DNA of 64,000 nt from Sphingomonas sp. (GTDB lineage Bacteria; Pseudomonadota; Alphaproteobacteria; Sphingomonadales; Sphingomonadaceae), in the NCBI RefSeq assembly GCF_019749955.1, contig NZ_JAIEPC010000008.1, positions 1 through 64,000 of the forward strand, given 5' to 3'. The notes under the pieces were generated by a model, which searched no databases, had not been told where the DNA came from, and was given only the letters and a program-made list of their open reading frames with translations. Every line of letters starts with the position of its first letter. Position 1 is the first letter of the stretch. Both the position numbers and the translations under genes were made by a program. Positions 49,830 to 58,062 of the stretch are shown here, in pieces.

Positions 49830-50230
49830 TGCTGGCGCATGCACCCGGGCGCGCGAACCGCGCCGACAATGCCTATCGTTCGATCGACGTCGCCGGGCGC
49901 ACCGCGATGGGCGATCCGCATGCGCTGGTGTCGGTGATGTACGAAGAAGTGACGCGGGCGCTCGGCGCGGTTGCAGCGGCGATCCGCAACAATGATCAGG
50001 CGCTGAAGAGCGAGAAAATCTCGCGCGCGCTGACGATCCTGTTCGCGCTCGAAAGCGGGCTCGATTTCGAAAAGGGCGGCGATGTGTCGTATACGCTCGC
50101 GAACCTTTATCGCGGCGCGCGCAAGCAGATCATCAACGCCAGCCTGGGCAATGACCCCGCGCCGTTCCTGAGCGTCGCGCGCAATCTGGGCGAGATCGCG
50201 GCTGTCTGGCGCCAGATTCGCGCGGCGTAG
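49829..50230 (+). CDS. fliS: Flagellin export chaperone FliS
   Basis: FliS (133 residues) binds the flagellin C-terminus before export. ANRADNAYRSIDVAGRTAMGDPHALVSVMYEEVTRALGAVAAAIRNNDQALKSEKISRALTILFALESGLDFEKGGDVSYTLANLYRGARKQIINA fits the FliS helical bundle. It is the last gene of the motility cluster on the plus strand, followed by a repeat. Confidence 0.93.
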   Translation: MLAHAPGRANRADNAYRSIDVAGRTAMGDPHALVSVMYEEVTRALGAVAAAIRNNDQALKSEKISRALTILFALESGLDFEKGGDVSYTLANLYRGARKQIINASLGNDPAPFLSVARNLGEIAAVWRQIRAA

Positions 50231-50251
50231 GCAAGGCTTTCAGCAAATGAA

Positions 50252-50396
50252 CCCCTCCCCTTTAGGAGTTTGGTGGTAGCCCCGTCCCCCGGACGGGACA
50301 AAGAACGACCAAACTGGGCAGGGGTGGGGGATGCCTCGCAGAGCGCATCGCCCTTCGAGAGGCCCCACCCCAACCCCTCCCCTGAAGGGGAGGGGC
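50252..50396. repeat. Long palindromic repeat, family A (copy 2)
   Basis: CCCCTCCCCTTTAGGAG at the left pairs with CCTGAAGGGGAGGGG at the right; CCCCGTCCCCCGGACGGG is an internal palindrome. It is the same family as 14083-14287 but about 60 bp shorter. The two copies bracket the flagellar cluster. Confidence 0.82.
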
Positions 50397-50424
50397 TGTA
50401 CCAACGGCTCCGGGGGAACTTGCC

Positions 50425-51978
50425 TCACCCCCGCCCCAGCATCGCCCGTGCGCAATTGCGCCCCGGCCGTCCGCTCACCCCGCCGCCGGGATGCGCGCCT
50501 GATCCGCACAGCCACAGCCCCTTGACCGGCATGCGGTGCGCGCCAAGTCCGAAGACGGGCCGCGCGGCCCAGAGCTGATCGAGCGACATGCGCCCGTGGA
50601 AAATATCGCCGCCGACTAGGCCGAAGCGCGCCTGAAGATCGGCGGGGGACAGCGCGATCTGCCCGACGATTGAGGCGCGAAAGCCCGGTGCGAAGGCCTC
50701 GACGGTGTCGAGCACGGCATTGGCAGCGGCGTCGCGGTGCTGGTCCCAGTCGGCAAGCTTGGGATCGAAATGCTGCGCGAACAGGCTCGCGACATGCGCG
50801 CCCGGTGGCGCGAGTGAATCGTCGACCATGCTCGGGATCAGCATCTCGACGATCGGCCGCCGCGACCAGCCGTGCGCGCGGGCATCGTCGAACGCGCGGT
50901 CCATGTAGTCGAGGCTGGGGGCGAGAATGATGCCGCTTTTCAGATGATCGCCCGGCTCGGGCAGCGCGGTGAAACGCGGCAGCGCCGACAGCGCGACATT
51001 CATCCGGAACGTCCCCGATCCATTGGCGTGGCGGGTCGTCCGTGCGCGCAGTTCGGGGTCGAGCAGGCCGGGATCGAGCAAGTCGAGCAGCAGCGTCTTC
51101 GGATGGCAATTGGCGGCGATCGTCTTGGCGGCAATCCGCTCGCCATCGGCCAGTTCGACGCCGTCGATCGGGCCGCTCTCGGCGAGCACACGCGCGACCG
51201 GCGCATCGGTGCGGATCGTTACCCCGGCGGCCTCGCAGGCACGCGCCATCGCTTGGGTGACGGCGCCCATGCCGCCGATGGCATGGCCCCAGGCGCCGGG
51301 TTCGCCGTTCACTTCGCCGAAGACGTGGTGGAGCAGCACATAGGCACTGCCCGGCGTGTCGGGGCTGGCATAATGGCCGACGATCGAATCAAAGCCGAAC
51401 ACGGCCTTGACCGGATCGCTGTCGAAAAAGCCGTCGAGCACTTCGCGCGCCGACCGCGTGAAAAGGTCGATCGCATCGCGCTTGGCCTGCGCCGACAGCC
51501 CGAGCAGCCGCCACCCTTGCTCGACCGCGCGGACCATGCCGCCCGCATCGCCCGACGGCGGTACGCGGTCGGCGAGCAGCCGCAGCACGCGCGCGACATC
51601 GCCCAAGCGCCGCTCATACTCGGGCAGCGCCGCCGCGTCCTTGGCCGACCAGCGTGCGACCGCTGCCGCCGATTGCCCGCCGCCCATCAGCAGATAGCGG
51701 CCATCTTCGGTCGGCAGGAAATTCGAATAGGGACGGCTGACCACGCGCAAGCCGTGCCCGGAGAGCGCCATGTCGCCCATGATCGCCGGATCGAGCAGCC
51801 CCAGCGTGTAGCTCGCGGTCGAGTTGCGGAAACCGGGCGCGAATTCTTCAGTCACCGCCGCGCCGCCAACGATGCCGCGTCGTTCGAGCACCAGCACGCG
51901 CTTGCCCGCCTTGGCCAGATACCAGGCGCAGACCAGCCCGTTATGGCCGCCGCCGATGATGATTGCGTCCCACTGCAT
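50425..51978 (-). CDS. Phytoene-dehydrogenase-like FAD-dependent oxidoreductase
   Basis: A 517-residue flavoprotein. The FAD-binding motif is at the very start: WDAIIIGGGHNGLVCAWYLAKAGKRVLVLERR. GGMGAVTQAMARACEAAGVTIRTDAPVARVL and the C-terminal GLWLCGSGAHPGGGVSGRPGRNCA are typical of the CrtI/PYROXD2-like family. ATG 51978 starts the motif; the track start (52008) adds ten residues. No carotenoid genes are adjacent, so a PYROXD2-like role with an unknown substrate is more likely than phytoene desaturation. Confidence 0.9.
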   Translation of the reverse strand: MQWDAIIIGGGHNGLVCAWYLAKAGKRVLVLERRGIVGGAAVTEEFAPGFRNSTASYTLGLLDPAIMGDMALSGHGLRVVSRPYSNFLPTEDGRYLLMGGGQSAAAVARWSAKDAAALPEYERRLGDVARVLRLLADRVPPSGDAGGMVRAVEQGWRLLGLSAQAKRDAIDLFTRSAREVLDGFFDSDPVKAVFGFDSIVGHYASPDTPGSAYVLLHHVFGEVNGEPGAWGHAIGGMGAVTQAMARACEAAGVTIRTDAPVARVLAESGPIDGVELADGERIAAKTIAANCHPKTLLLDLLDPGLLDPELRARTTRHANGSGTFRMNVALSALPRFTALPEPGDHLKSGIILAPSLDYMDRAFDDARAHGWSRRPIVEMLIPSMVDDSLAPPGAHVASLFAQHFDPKLADWDQHRDAAANAVLDTVEAFAPGFRASIVGQIALSPADLQARFGLVGGDIFHGRMSLDQLWAARPVFGLGAHRMPVKGLWLCGSGAHPGGGVSGRPGRNCARAMLGRG

Positions 51979-52108
51979 GCGCCCTGCCTGCCCGCGCCGC
52001 GCGCCCACCGCAAGCGCGCGCTTGATGGTTGGCGCGGCGTTAACCAGATCGTGACGGTCGATGCGCTAGCATTTCCCTGAATTGACCTGAGGAGCCAAGC
52101 GACCCGCC

Positions 52109-52711
52109 ATGCAACTGCTTTCGCGCGACGACCCGAACGGCGCGTTCCGGCGTGGGCAGACGCGCACGATCCTGGCGATCGACGACAGTCGCACCAGCCT
52201 GAATGCGATCGGCCAGCAGCTTTCGCAGGCGGGCTATCTCGTGGTGCTATGTGAAAGCGGTGGCGAAGCGCTTGATCTGCTCGCGGCGCGCGGGTTCGAT
52301 CTGGTGCTGTGCGATCTGATGATGCCCGGCATGTCGGGGCTGAGCGTCCTCCACGAAATCCGCAGCGGCCGCGAAACCGCCGACCTGCCGGTGATCGTCG
52401 TCACCGGAAACAACGATGCCCATTCAGCGGTCGATGTTTTCAAGGCCGGCGCCGACGACTTTGTCGCCAAGCCCTTCACTTTTGATGTGCTGGCGGCGCG
52501 GATCGAGCGTGTGATCGCGCGGGCGCGGCGGATCGCCGAGCTGAAGCGGTCGAACGCGACGCTCGATGCGCGGATTGCGGCGCGGGCGATGGAATTGGGC
52601 GAAGCGCGCGCGGCGCTGGCCGAAACGCGCGCCGATCGGCTGCGGCTGATCGCCTCGCTTCAGACGCTCAACGACCGCGTCGACGCGCTCAGCGGAACCA
52701 GCGTCGCTTGA
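52109..52711 (+). CDS. Solo response-regulator receiver protein with C-terminal coiled coil
   Basis: A 200-residue protein with a CheY-like receiver domain (about 19-140): ILAIDDSRTSLNAI (acidic pair), LVLCDLMMPGMSG (phosphoacceptor Asp near 73), VIVVTGNND and FVAKPF (conserved Lys). An 18-residue N-terminal extension precedes it. The rest is a charged helical stretch, RIAELKRSNATLDARIAARAMELGEARAALAETRADRLRLIASLQTLNDRV, a likely coiled coil, with no DNA-binding or enzymatic output domain. No histidine kinase is adjacent. Its end overlaps the convergent zntB by 23 bp. Confidence 0.9.
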   Translation: MQLLSRDDPNGAFRRGQTRTILAIDDSRTSLNAIGQQLSQAGYLVVLCESGGEALDLLAARGFDLVLCDLMMPGMSGLSVLHEIRSGRETADLPVIVVTGNNDAHSAVDVFKAGADDFVAKPFTFDVLAARIERVIARARRIAELKRSNATLDARIAARAMELGEARAALAETRADRLRLIASLQTLNDRVDALSGTSVA

Positions 52712-53639
52712 TGAAATAGGCGGCAATGGCAGCCGCCAGCACCACGCAAACGGCGACCACGCCATCGAACGCCCAGGGTTCCCTGGCATAGGGAATGCCC
52801 TCGACATTCATCCCCAAGAGCCCGGTGAGGAAGGTCAGCGGCAGGAAGATCATCGCGACGATCGCGATGATCAGCGATCGGCTGTCGATCTGCTCGGCGC
52901 GCAGGTCGGTGAGTGCTTCGTGGGTCAGCGCGGCGCGTTCGCGGATCGATTCGAGTTCTTCGGCCATGCGCGCAGACCGGTCCGCTGCCGCCGACAAATG
53001 CAGCCGGTCATCGTCCTGCAACCATTTTACCGGCAGCGCCGCGAGCTTTTCGATCGCCGCGCGCTGTGGCGACAGGAAGCGGCGGTAGCCGATTGCGGCG
53101 ACCCGGATCTGAGTGACCTTGCGGCGCAGCTCGAACACTTTGTTGGCGTCGAGATCGGCTTCGCAATCGTCGAGGTCATCGCCCAGTTCGGCGACTTCGG
53201 GATCGAGCTCGGTGGTAATCGCGGCGGCGAATTCGGCGATCAGGTCACCGGGGTCGTGGATCGTCCCCTTATTGAGTTCGGCCTCGACCAGCGTCAACGC
53301 GGTCAACGGGCGACGCGTCACCGAAATCACCCGGCCCGCGACGGCCCAGATACGCACCGACGCGAGCGGGTCCGACATCGGCATGGCGGTGTCCGACCGC
53401 CCGCGCAAATTGAGGAAAGCGCCGTCGCCGATCTGGTCACAACGCGGGCGCGTTTCGGTCGCGGTCAGCGATTCGACGATATAATCGGGCAAATCGGCCT
53501 CGCCGATCAGCCAGGCCTGCGCTTCGGTGTCGCTTTCGGTGAGGTGAATCCAGACGAGCTCGGACTGATGATCGACCGCTTCGCGCGGGGTGAGCCGCAT
53601 GACCTCATCATGCTGCACGCAGTAAGCAAAGCCGCTCAT
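52689..53639 (-). CDS. zntB: Zinc transporter ZntB (CorA family)
   Basis: A 316-residue CorA-superfamily transporter. The long cytoplasmic funnel domain (1-255) is followed by two C-terminal helices, SLIIAIVAMIFLPLTFLTGLLGMNVEGIP and GVVAVCVVLAAAIAAYFIKRRWF. GMN is the pore signature. The helical AELGDDLDDCEADLDANKVFELRRKVTQIRVAAIGYRRFLSPQRAAIEKLA matches ZntB-type proteins; Zn versus Mg specificity is inferred from that pattern. It overlaps the siroheme synthase gene by ATGA. Confidence 0.88.
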   Translation of the reverse strand: MSGFAYCVQHDEVMRLTPREAVDHQSELVWIHLTESDTEAQAWLIGEADLPDYIVESLTATETRPRCDQIGDGAFLNLRGRSDTAMPMSDPLASVRIWAVAGRVISVTRRPLTALTLVEAELNKGTIHDPGDLIAEFAAAITTELDPEVAELGDDLDDCEADLDANKVFELRRKVTQIRVAAIGYRRFLSPQRAAIEKLAALPVKWLQDDDRLHLSAAADRSARMAEELESIRERAALTHEALTDLRAEQIDSRSLIIAIVAMIFLPLTFLTGLLGMNVEGIPYAREPWAFDGVVAVCVVLAAAIAAYFIKRRWFR

Positions 53640-54412
53640 GCCATCACCACTTCGATCGAAATGCCCGGCGGGGGCGACGCGGGGGCGGGGGTTGCGATGC
53701 GCTCGGCATCGGCGCGCGCGCGGTCGAGGATTGCGGTTGGCGCATCGACGGCGTGATAGACCCGGTCGGCGAGCGCGAGCTGGCGCGCTTGCCGCAGTGT
53801 CAGATCATCGGGATCGGCTGAAGCGAGGGTGAGGCGATGGAGCTGGCCATCGGGCGCGTCTGCGGCGTCCAGCCAGCGACCGACGGCGTCAGGCTCGTGC
53901 GCGTGGAGCGGATCGAGCGGCCCGCCCGCGCCGAGCGCCGCCCCGATCGCGCGCCGACGCGCGCTGCCGTCAGGGAAGCGCTTGCGCAGCGCCGCGCGTG
54001 CCGCTTGCAGCCCGTCCGCCAGCGCGCCAAGTCCCGGCGGCAGCAGCGCTTCAAGCCGTTGGCGCAGCGCCGCCGCTAGCCCTGCCGACACACCGCCGGT
54101 GCCGATCGCGACCAGCACCGGCGACCGGTCAATGATCGCGGGAATCGTGAAGTCGCACAGCGTCGGCCGATCAACCGCATTGACCAGCACACCGCGTGCC
54201 TTCAGCTGCGCGACCGCCGCTTCAGCCTCGGCATCATCCTCGATCGCGACGATCGCGAGTGCGGCCTGCGCGTCCTCGCCGACAATCACCGCGCCTGCCC
54301 GCTCCAGCAAGCGCCGTTTCGGCTCGGCCTGTTCGCCGTCGCCGAGCAGGATCACCGGGCGCCCCACCAGCCGCACAAACAGCGGCAGGCTGTGCAGGCT
54401 CACGCCAGCCAT
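53636..54412 (-). CDS. Precorrin-2 dehydrogenase/sirohydrochlorin ferrochelatase (CysG N-terminal type)
   Basis: A 258-residue Met8p/CysG-N-like enzyme that oxidises precorrin-2 and inserts iron to make siroheme. SLPLFVRLVGRPVILLGDGEQAEPKRRLLERAGAVI is the NAD-binding start. RGVLVNAVDRPTLCDFTIPAIIDRSPVLVAIGTGGVSAGLAAALRQRLEALLP is highly diagnostic. The methyltransferase half of CysG is absent, so SUMT must be encoded elsewhere. It overlaps lysA by 13 bp and zntB by 4 bp. Confidence 0.9.
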   Translation of the reverse strand: MAGVSLHSLPLFVRLVGRPVILLGDGEQAEPKRRLLERAGAVIVGEDAQAALAIVAIEDDAEAEAAVAQLKARGVLVNAVDRPTLCDFTIPAIIDRSPVLVAIGTGGVSAGLAAALRQRLEALLPPGLGALADGLQAARAALRKRFPDGSARRRAIGAALGAGGPLDPLHAHEPDAVGRWLDAADAPDGQLHRLTLASADPDDLTLRQARQLALADRVYHAVDAPTAILDRARADAERIATPAPASPPPGISIEVVMA

Positions 54413-55659
54413 TCGGGCACGCGCTCGGCGCCGAGGATCGTTGCAGGCGCAATGCGATCGGCGACCACGGCATAGCGATCGCCGCTGACCATCACTTCAG
54501 GCACCAGCGGGCGGCTATTATAGGTGCTCGCCATCGTTGCACCATAAGCGCCCGCCGTGCGGAAGATGGCGAGATCACCGCTTTCGACCGTATCGATATC
54601 GCGCGCTGTGGCGAAGGTATCGCCGCTTTCGCACACCGGGCCGACGATGTTGGCGATCATCCGCGCGCCGGTGGGCCGTACCGCGACAAAATCATGCCAG
54701 GCGTCGTAAAGCGCGGGGCGGGCGAGGTCGTTCATTGCCGCATCGACGATGACGTGCGGATGGACGACGCCGGGCTTGACCCAAATCACTTGCGTCAGCA
54801 GCACGCCTGCATTGCCGCAGATTACGCGGCCGGGTTCGAACATCAATTCGACATCCCAGCCTTGCGTCGCGCGCGCGACCATTGCGCCATAATCGGCGGG
54901 GCTGGGGACGACCTCATCAGGGCGATAGGGCACGCCGAGCCCGCCACCGAGATCGACATGGGTGATTGTGTGCCCACTCGCGCGCAGTTCGGCGACCAGT
55001 CGCCCGATCCGCGCATATGCGGCTTCGAGCGGGGCGAGCGTGCTGAGCTGGCTGCCGATATGGATCGCGACGCCGCGCAGATTGAGTCCCGGCGTGCCCG
55101 CCAGCCGCGCGAAGATCGCGGGCGCCTGATCGATCGGCACCCCGAACTTGTTCTCGGCCTTGCCGGTCGAAATCTTGGCGTGGGTGCCGGCATCGACATC
55201 GGGATTGACGCGCAACACCGCCTGCGCCGTCTCGCCCCGTGCCGCCGCAATCGCGCCGAGCGCGCGGCCCTCTTCCTCCAGCTCGATATTGACCTGGCCG
55301 ATGCCCGCCGCGAGCGCGGCTTCGAGTTCGCCACGCGTCTTGCCGACGCCCGAAAACACGATGTCGGCGGGCGCCATCCCGGCCGCGAGCGCCCGCGCGA
55401 GTTCACCGCCCGAGACGATGTCGGCGCCATAGCCGGCGTTCGCGAGCACGCGCAGCACGGCGAGATTGGGGTTGGACTTGACCGCAAAGGCCAGGTGGAG
55501 CCGCTCGATGTCGCTCAGCCCGGCCCGAAAGACATCGGCATGGCGTTCGAGTGTCGCTTGTGAATAGACATACACCGGCGTGCCGACGTCGGCGGCGATG
55601 CGCGCGAGCGGCATGTCCTCGCAATAAAGTTCGCCGCCGCGCAGCGTGAAATGGTCCAT
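54400..55659 (-). CDS. lysA: Diaminopimelate decarboxylase LysA
   Basis: LysA (419 residues) converts meso-diaminopimelate to lysine with PLP. LAFAVKSNPNLAVL holds the PLP lysine (residue 61). GADIVSGGELARALAAG, GVAIHIGSQ, HVDLGGGLGVPY, EPGRVICGNAGVLLTQV and VGPVCESGDTFA are family motifs. It lies 15 bp after the small lipoprotein gene in an argH-lipoprotein-lysA order. Confidence 0.97.
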   Translation of the reverse strand: MDHFTLRGGELYCEDMPLARIAADVGTPVYVYSQATLERHADVFRAGLSDIERLHLAFAVKSNPNLAVLRVLANAGYGADIVSGGELARALAAGMAPADIVFSGVGKTRGELEAALAAGIGQVNIELEEEGRALGAIAAARGETAQAVLRVNPDVDAGTHAKISTGKAENKFGVPIDQAPAIFARLAGTPGLNLRGVAIHIGSQLSTLAPLEAAYARIGRLVAELRASGHTITHVDLGGGLGVPYRPDEVVPSPADYGAMVARATQGWDVELMFEPGRVICGNAGVLLTQVIWVKPGVVHPHVIVDAAMNDLARPALYDAWHDFVAVRPTGARMIANIVGPVCESGDTFATARDIDTVESGDLAIFRTAGAYGATMASTYNSRPLVPEVMVSGDRYAVVADRIAPATILGAERVPEWLA

Positions 55660-55674
55660 GATCGGGCTTGGGTC

Positions 55675-55911
55675 TCAGTTGGGCGGGGGCAGGGTGAATT
55701 CGTCGCCGCGGCGTTCTTCCGAACTTTTCAGCAATTCGTCGCTGCGTTCGGGGCGCGCCTGGCTCGACGGCGTCACGAGCAGTTTGGCGGTCGGCACGGC
55801 GGTCGCGCCATAGGGCTTGGGCGGCAGCATCTTGCTCGGGCCCGGTTTGAGCGCAGCGGCAGACCCGCATCCGGCGAGCAGGACAATTGGCGCGAGCGTG
55901 AGCAACTTCAT
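55675..55911 (-). CDS. Small lipoprotein, LptM-like
   Basis: A 78-residue lipoprotein with signal and lipobox [17 protein letters not shown], then [56 protein letters not shown]. Small lipoproteins next to lysA in many proteobacteria belong to the LptM (YifL) type that helps LptD oxidation; this assignment is by context and lipobox only. Its start overlaps the argH stop (ATGA). Confidence 0.8.
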   Translation of the reverse strand: MKLLTLAPIVLLAGCGSAAALKPGPSKMLPPKPYGATAVPTAKLLVTPSSQARPERSDELLKSSEERRGDEFTLPPPN

Positions 55912-57287
55912 CGACTTTCCTCCTGCCGGGCCGCGCGCGCGACCGCGATTGCTGCCCGCACACGGCTTGGCGCCGTGCCACCAAAACTGGCGCGCGCCGC
56001 CACCGACGCATCGACGCCGAGCACGCCATAGACCCGCGCGTCGATCCGCGAGTCAATGGCTTGCAGATCGGCGAGCGACAAGCGGTCGAGTGCGACGCCC
56101 TGTTCCTCGGCGAGTTTGACTGCGCGGCCCGTGATGTGATGCGCCTCGCGGAACGGGATATTACCTGCGCGCACCAGCCAATCGGCGAGATCGGTGGCGG
56201 TGGCAAAGCCCAGTTCGGCGGCGGCGCGCATGCGTGCGGTGCGGAAGGTGGCGCTCGCGACCATTCCGGTCATCGCCGCGATCGACAAGCCGAGCAGGTC
56301 GTGCGCTTCGAACACCGGCGGCTTGTCGTCCTGCATGTCCTTTGAGTAGGCCAGCGGCAGGCCCTTCATTGTCATGACGAGTGCGGTCATGCACCCGGCG
56401 ATGCGGCCCGAATGGCCGCGCACCAGCTCGGCGGCATCAGGATTGCGCTTCTGCGGCATGATCGAGCTGCCGGTCGACCATTGGTCCGACAGCGACACAA
56501 AGCCGAACGGTTGCGACGCCCAGAGGATGAATTCCTCGGCAAGGCGTGAGAGGTGGAGCGCGACTTGCGTCGTCGCCATCAGATAATCGAGCGCGAAGTC
56601 GCGGTCGCTGACGGCATCGAGCGAATTGCGCGTCGGCCCATCGAAGCCGAGCGCGACGGCTGTCATCTCGCGGTCGATCGGGAAGCCGGTGCCCGCAAGT
56701 GCCGCGCTGCCGAGCGGGCATTGGTTCAGCCGCGCACGTGCATCGGCAAAGCGGCTGCGGTCGCGCGCGATCATTTCGTGATACGCCATCAAATGATGGC
56801 CAAGCGTTACCGGCTGCGCGCTCTGGAGGTGCGTAAAGCCGGGCATCACGCTATCGGCATGCTCCTCGGCGCGGTCGATCAACGCGTCCTGAAACGCGCC
56901 GAGTGCTGCATCGACCTGATCGATCGCGTCGCGCACCCAGAGGCGGAAATCGGTCGCGACCTGATCATTGCGGCTGCGCGCGGTGTGCAACCAACCCGCG
57001 ACGGGGCCGATCTTGTCGGCGAGGCGCGCTTCGGTCTGCATATGAATGTCTTCGAGGCCCAGATCGTCGGCAACCCCGGTCGCGGCGTAATCGGCCGCCA
57101 CGGCATCGAGCCCGGCGCTGATTGCGGCGGCGTCATCGGGCGCGACAATGCCCTGCGCGCCCAGCATCGCGACATGCGCTTTCGACGCCGCGACGTCCTG
57201 CCGCCACAGTCGCTTGTCGAACGGGATCGACGCGTTTATCTCGCGCATCACCGCCGCCGGGCCTTCGGCGAAGCGCCCGCCCCACAT
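55908..57287 (-). CDS. argH: Argininosuccinate lyase ArgH
   Basis: ArgH (459 residues) splits argininosuccinate to arginine and fumarate. [32 protein letters not shown] is the standard start, [20 protein letters not shown] follows, and [19 protein letters not shown] is the fumarase/aspartase superfamily signature. The track ORF is extended to 57695 antisense to the TlpA gene. ATG 57287 gives the normal family length. Its ATG shares the palindromic CATG with a possible start of the divergent gene. Confidence 0.97.
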   Translation of the reverse strand: MWGGRFAEGPAAVMREINASIPFDKRLWRQDVAASKAHVAMLGAQGIVAPDDAAAISAGLDAVAADYAATGVADDLGLEDIHMQTEARLADKIGPVAGWLHTARSRNDQVATDFRLWVRDAIDQVDAALGAFQDALIDRAEEHADSVMPGFTHLQSAQPVTLGHHLMAYHEMIARDRSRFADARARLNQCPLGSAALAGTGFPIDREMTAVALGFDGPTRNSLDAVSDRDFALDYLMATTQVALHLSRLAEEFILWASQPFGFVSLSDQWSTGSSIMPQKRNPDAAELVRGHSGRIAGCMTALVMTMKGLPLAYSKDMQDDKPPVFEAHDLLGLSIAAMTGMVASATFRTARMRAAAELGFATATDLADWLVRAGNIPFREAHHITGRAVKLAEEQGVALDRLSLADLQAIDSRIDARVYGVLGVDASVAARASFGGTAPSRVRAAIAVARAARQEESR

Positions 57288-57303
57288 GGCATTGGAGCCC
57301 CGA

Positions 57304-57876
57304 TTGTCCCGTTCGCTGATGATGCTTCTCCTGACCACGGCGCTGGTCGCCGGCTGCGATAGGCAATCGCCGAAGCCGGAGCAAGCCGCCGCCAATGGCG
57401 CAGCACCAACACCGCCGCCTGCCGCGCCGGGCGTCGATGGCGTGATCGATCGCAGCCACAAGGGCGAAGCCGCCCCGGCCACCAGCTTTAAAGGACCCGA
57501 CGGCAAGGCGCTGACCTTGGCCGACTTCAAGGGCAAGCCGGTGCTGCTCAACCTGTGGGCAACGTGGTGCGCGCCGTGCATCGCCGAAATGCCGCAGCTC
57601 GACGCGCTCGCGGTACGCGAGGCGGGGAAGCTGCAGGTGCTGGCGGTCAGCCAGGATCTCGAGGGCGCGGCCAAGGTCATCCCGTTTTTCGCCAAGGGTG
57701 GGTATAAGGCACTGAAGCCCTATCTCGACGATCAGGCGGCGCTCAGCACGGGTTTTCAGGCCAATCTGCCGACGACGATCCTGTATGATTCGACCGGCCA
57801 CGAAGTCTGGCGCTATTCGGGCGGGCAGGACTGGACCGGGGCTGCGGCGGCGAAATTGATCGCTGAGGCGCGCTGA
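57304..57876 (+). CDS. TlpA-like thioredoxin-fold lipoprotein
   Basis: A periplasmic thiol-disulfide protein of about 190 residues. A lipoprotein signal, [16 protein letters not shown], precedes an Ala/Pro linker and a TlpA/ResA-like domain with [26 protein letters not shown] (WCxxC active site) and [20 protein letters not shown] (cis-Pro). Start choices are ATG 57286 and TTG 57304. The TTG has GGAG six bases upstream, and I prefer it. It is divergent from argH. The reduced or oxidised partners are unknown. Confidence 0.87.
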   Translation: MSRSLMMLLLTTALVAGCDRQSPKPEQAAANGAAPTPPPAAPGVDGVIDRSHKGEAAPATSFKGPDGKALTLADFKGKPVLLNLWATWCAPCIAEMPQLDALAVREAGKLQVLAVSQDLEGAAKVIPFFAKGGYKALKPYLDDQAALSTGFQANLPTTILYDSTGHEVWRYSGGQDWTGAAAAKLIAEAR

Positions 57877-57910
57877 CGCGATTGTTCTGGGTTGAGCTAA
57901 ACTCTTTCAT

Positions 57911-58002
57911 CGTTCGTGCTGAGCTTGTCGAAGCACTGCCCTTCCTTTTGCGAAGCGCTCGAAGAAGAAGGACGGCCCTTCGACAAGCTCAGGGCAAACG
58001 GG
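57911..58002. repeat. Palindromic intergenic repeat, family C (copy 3)
   Basis: CGTTCGTGCTGAGCTTGTCGAAGCAC pairs with GCCCTTCGACAAGCTCAGGGC around an AAGAAGAAGG core. It lies between the TlpA gene and the DUF885 gene, where it may terminate transcription. Confidence 0.82.
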
Positions 58003-58062
58003 TTGAGAGTCTTTCCATTGGCCCCAGTGCAGTTGTACCAAGACTAAAAAGAGGGGATGCCG

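Noticed and set aside
50252-50396. Hairpin after fliS as a simple terminator
   Set aside because: It may terminate transcription, but its size and the second copy at 14083 show it is a dispersed repeat, so it is listed as one.
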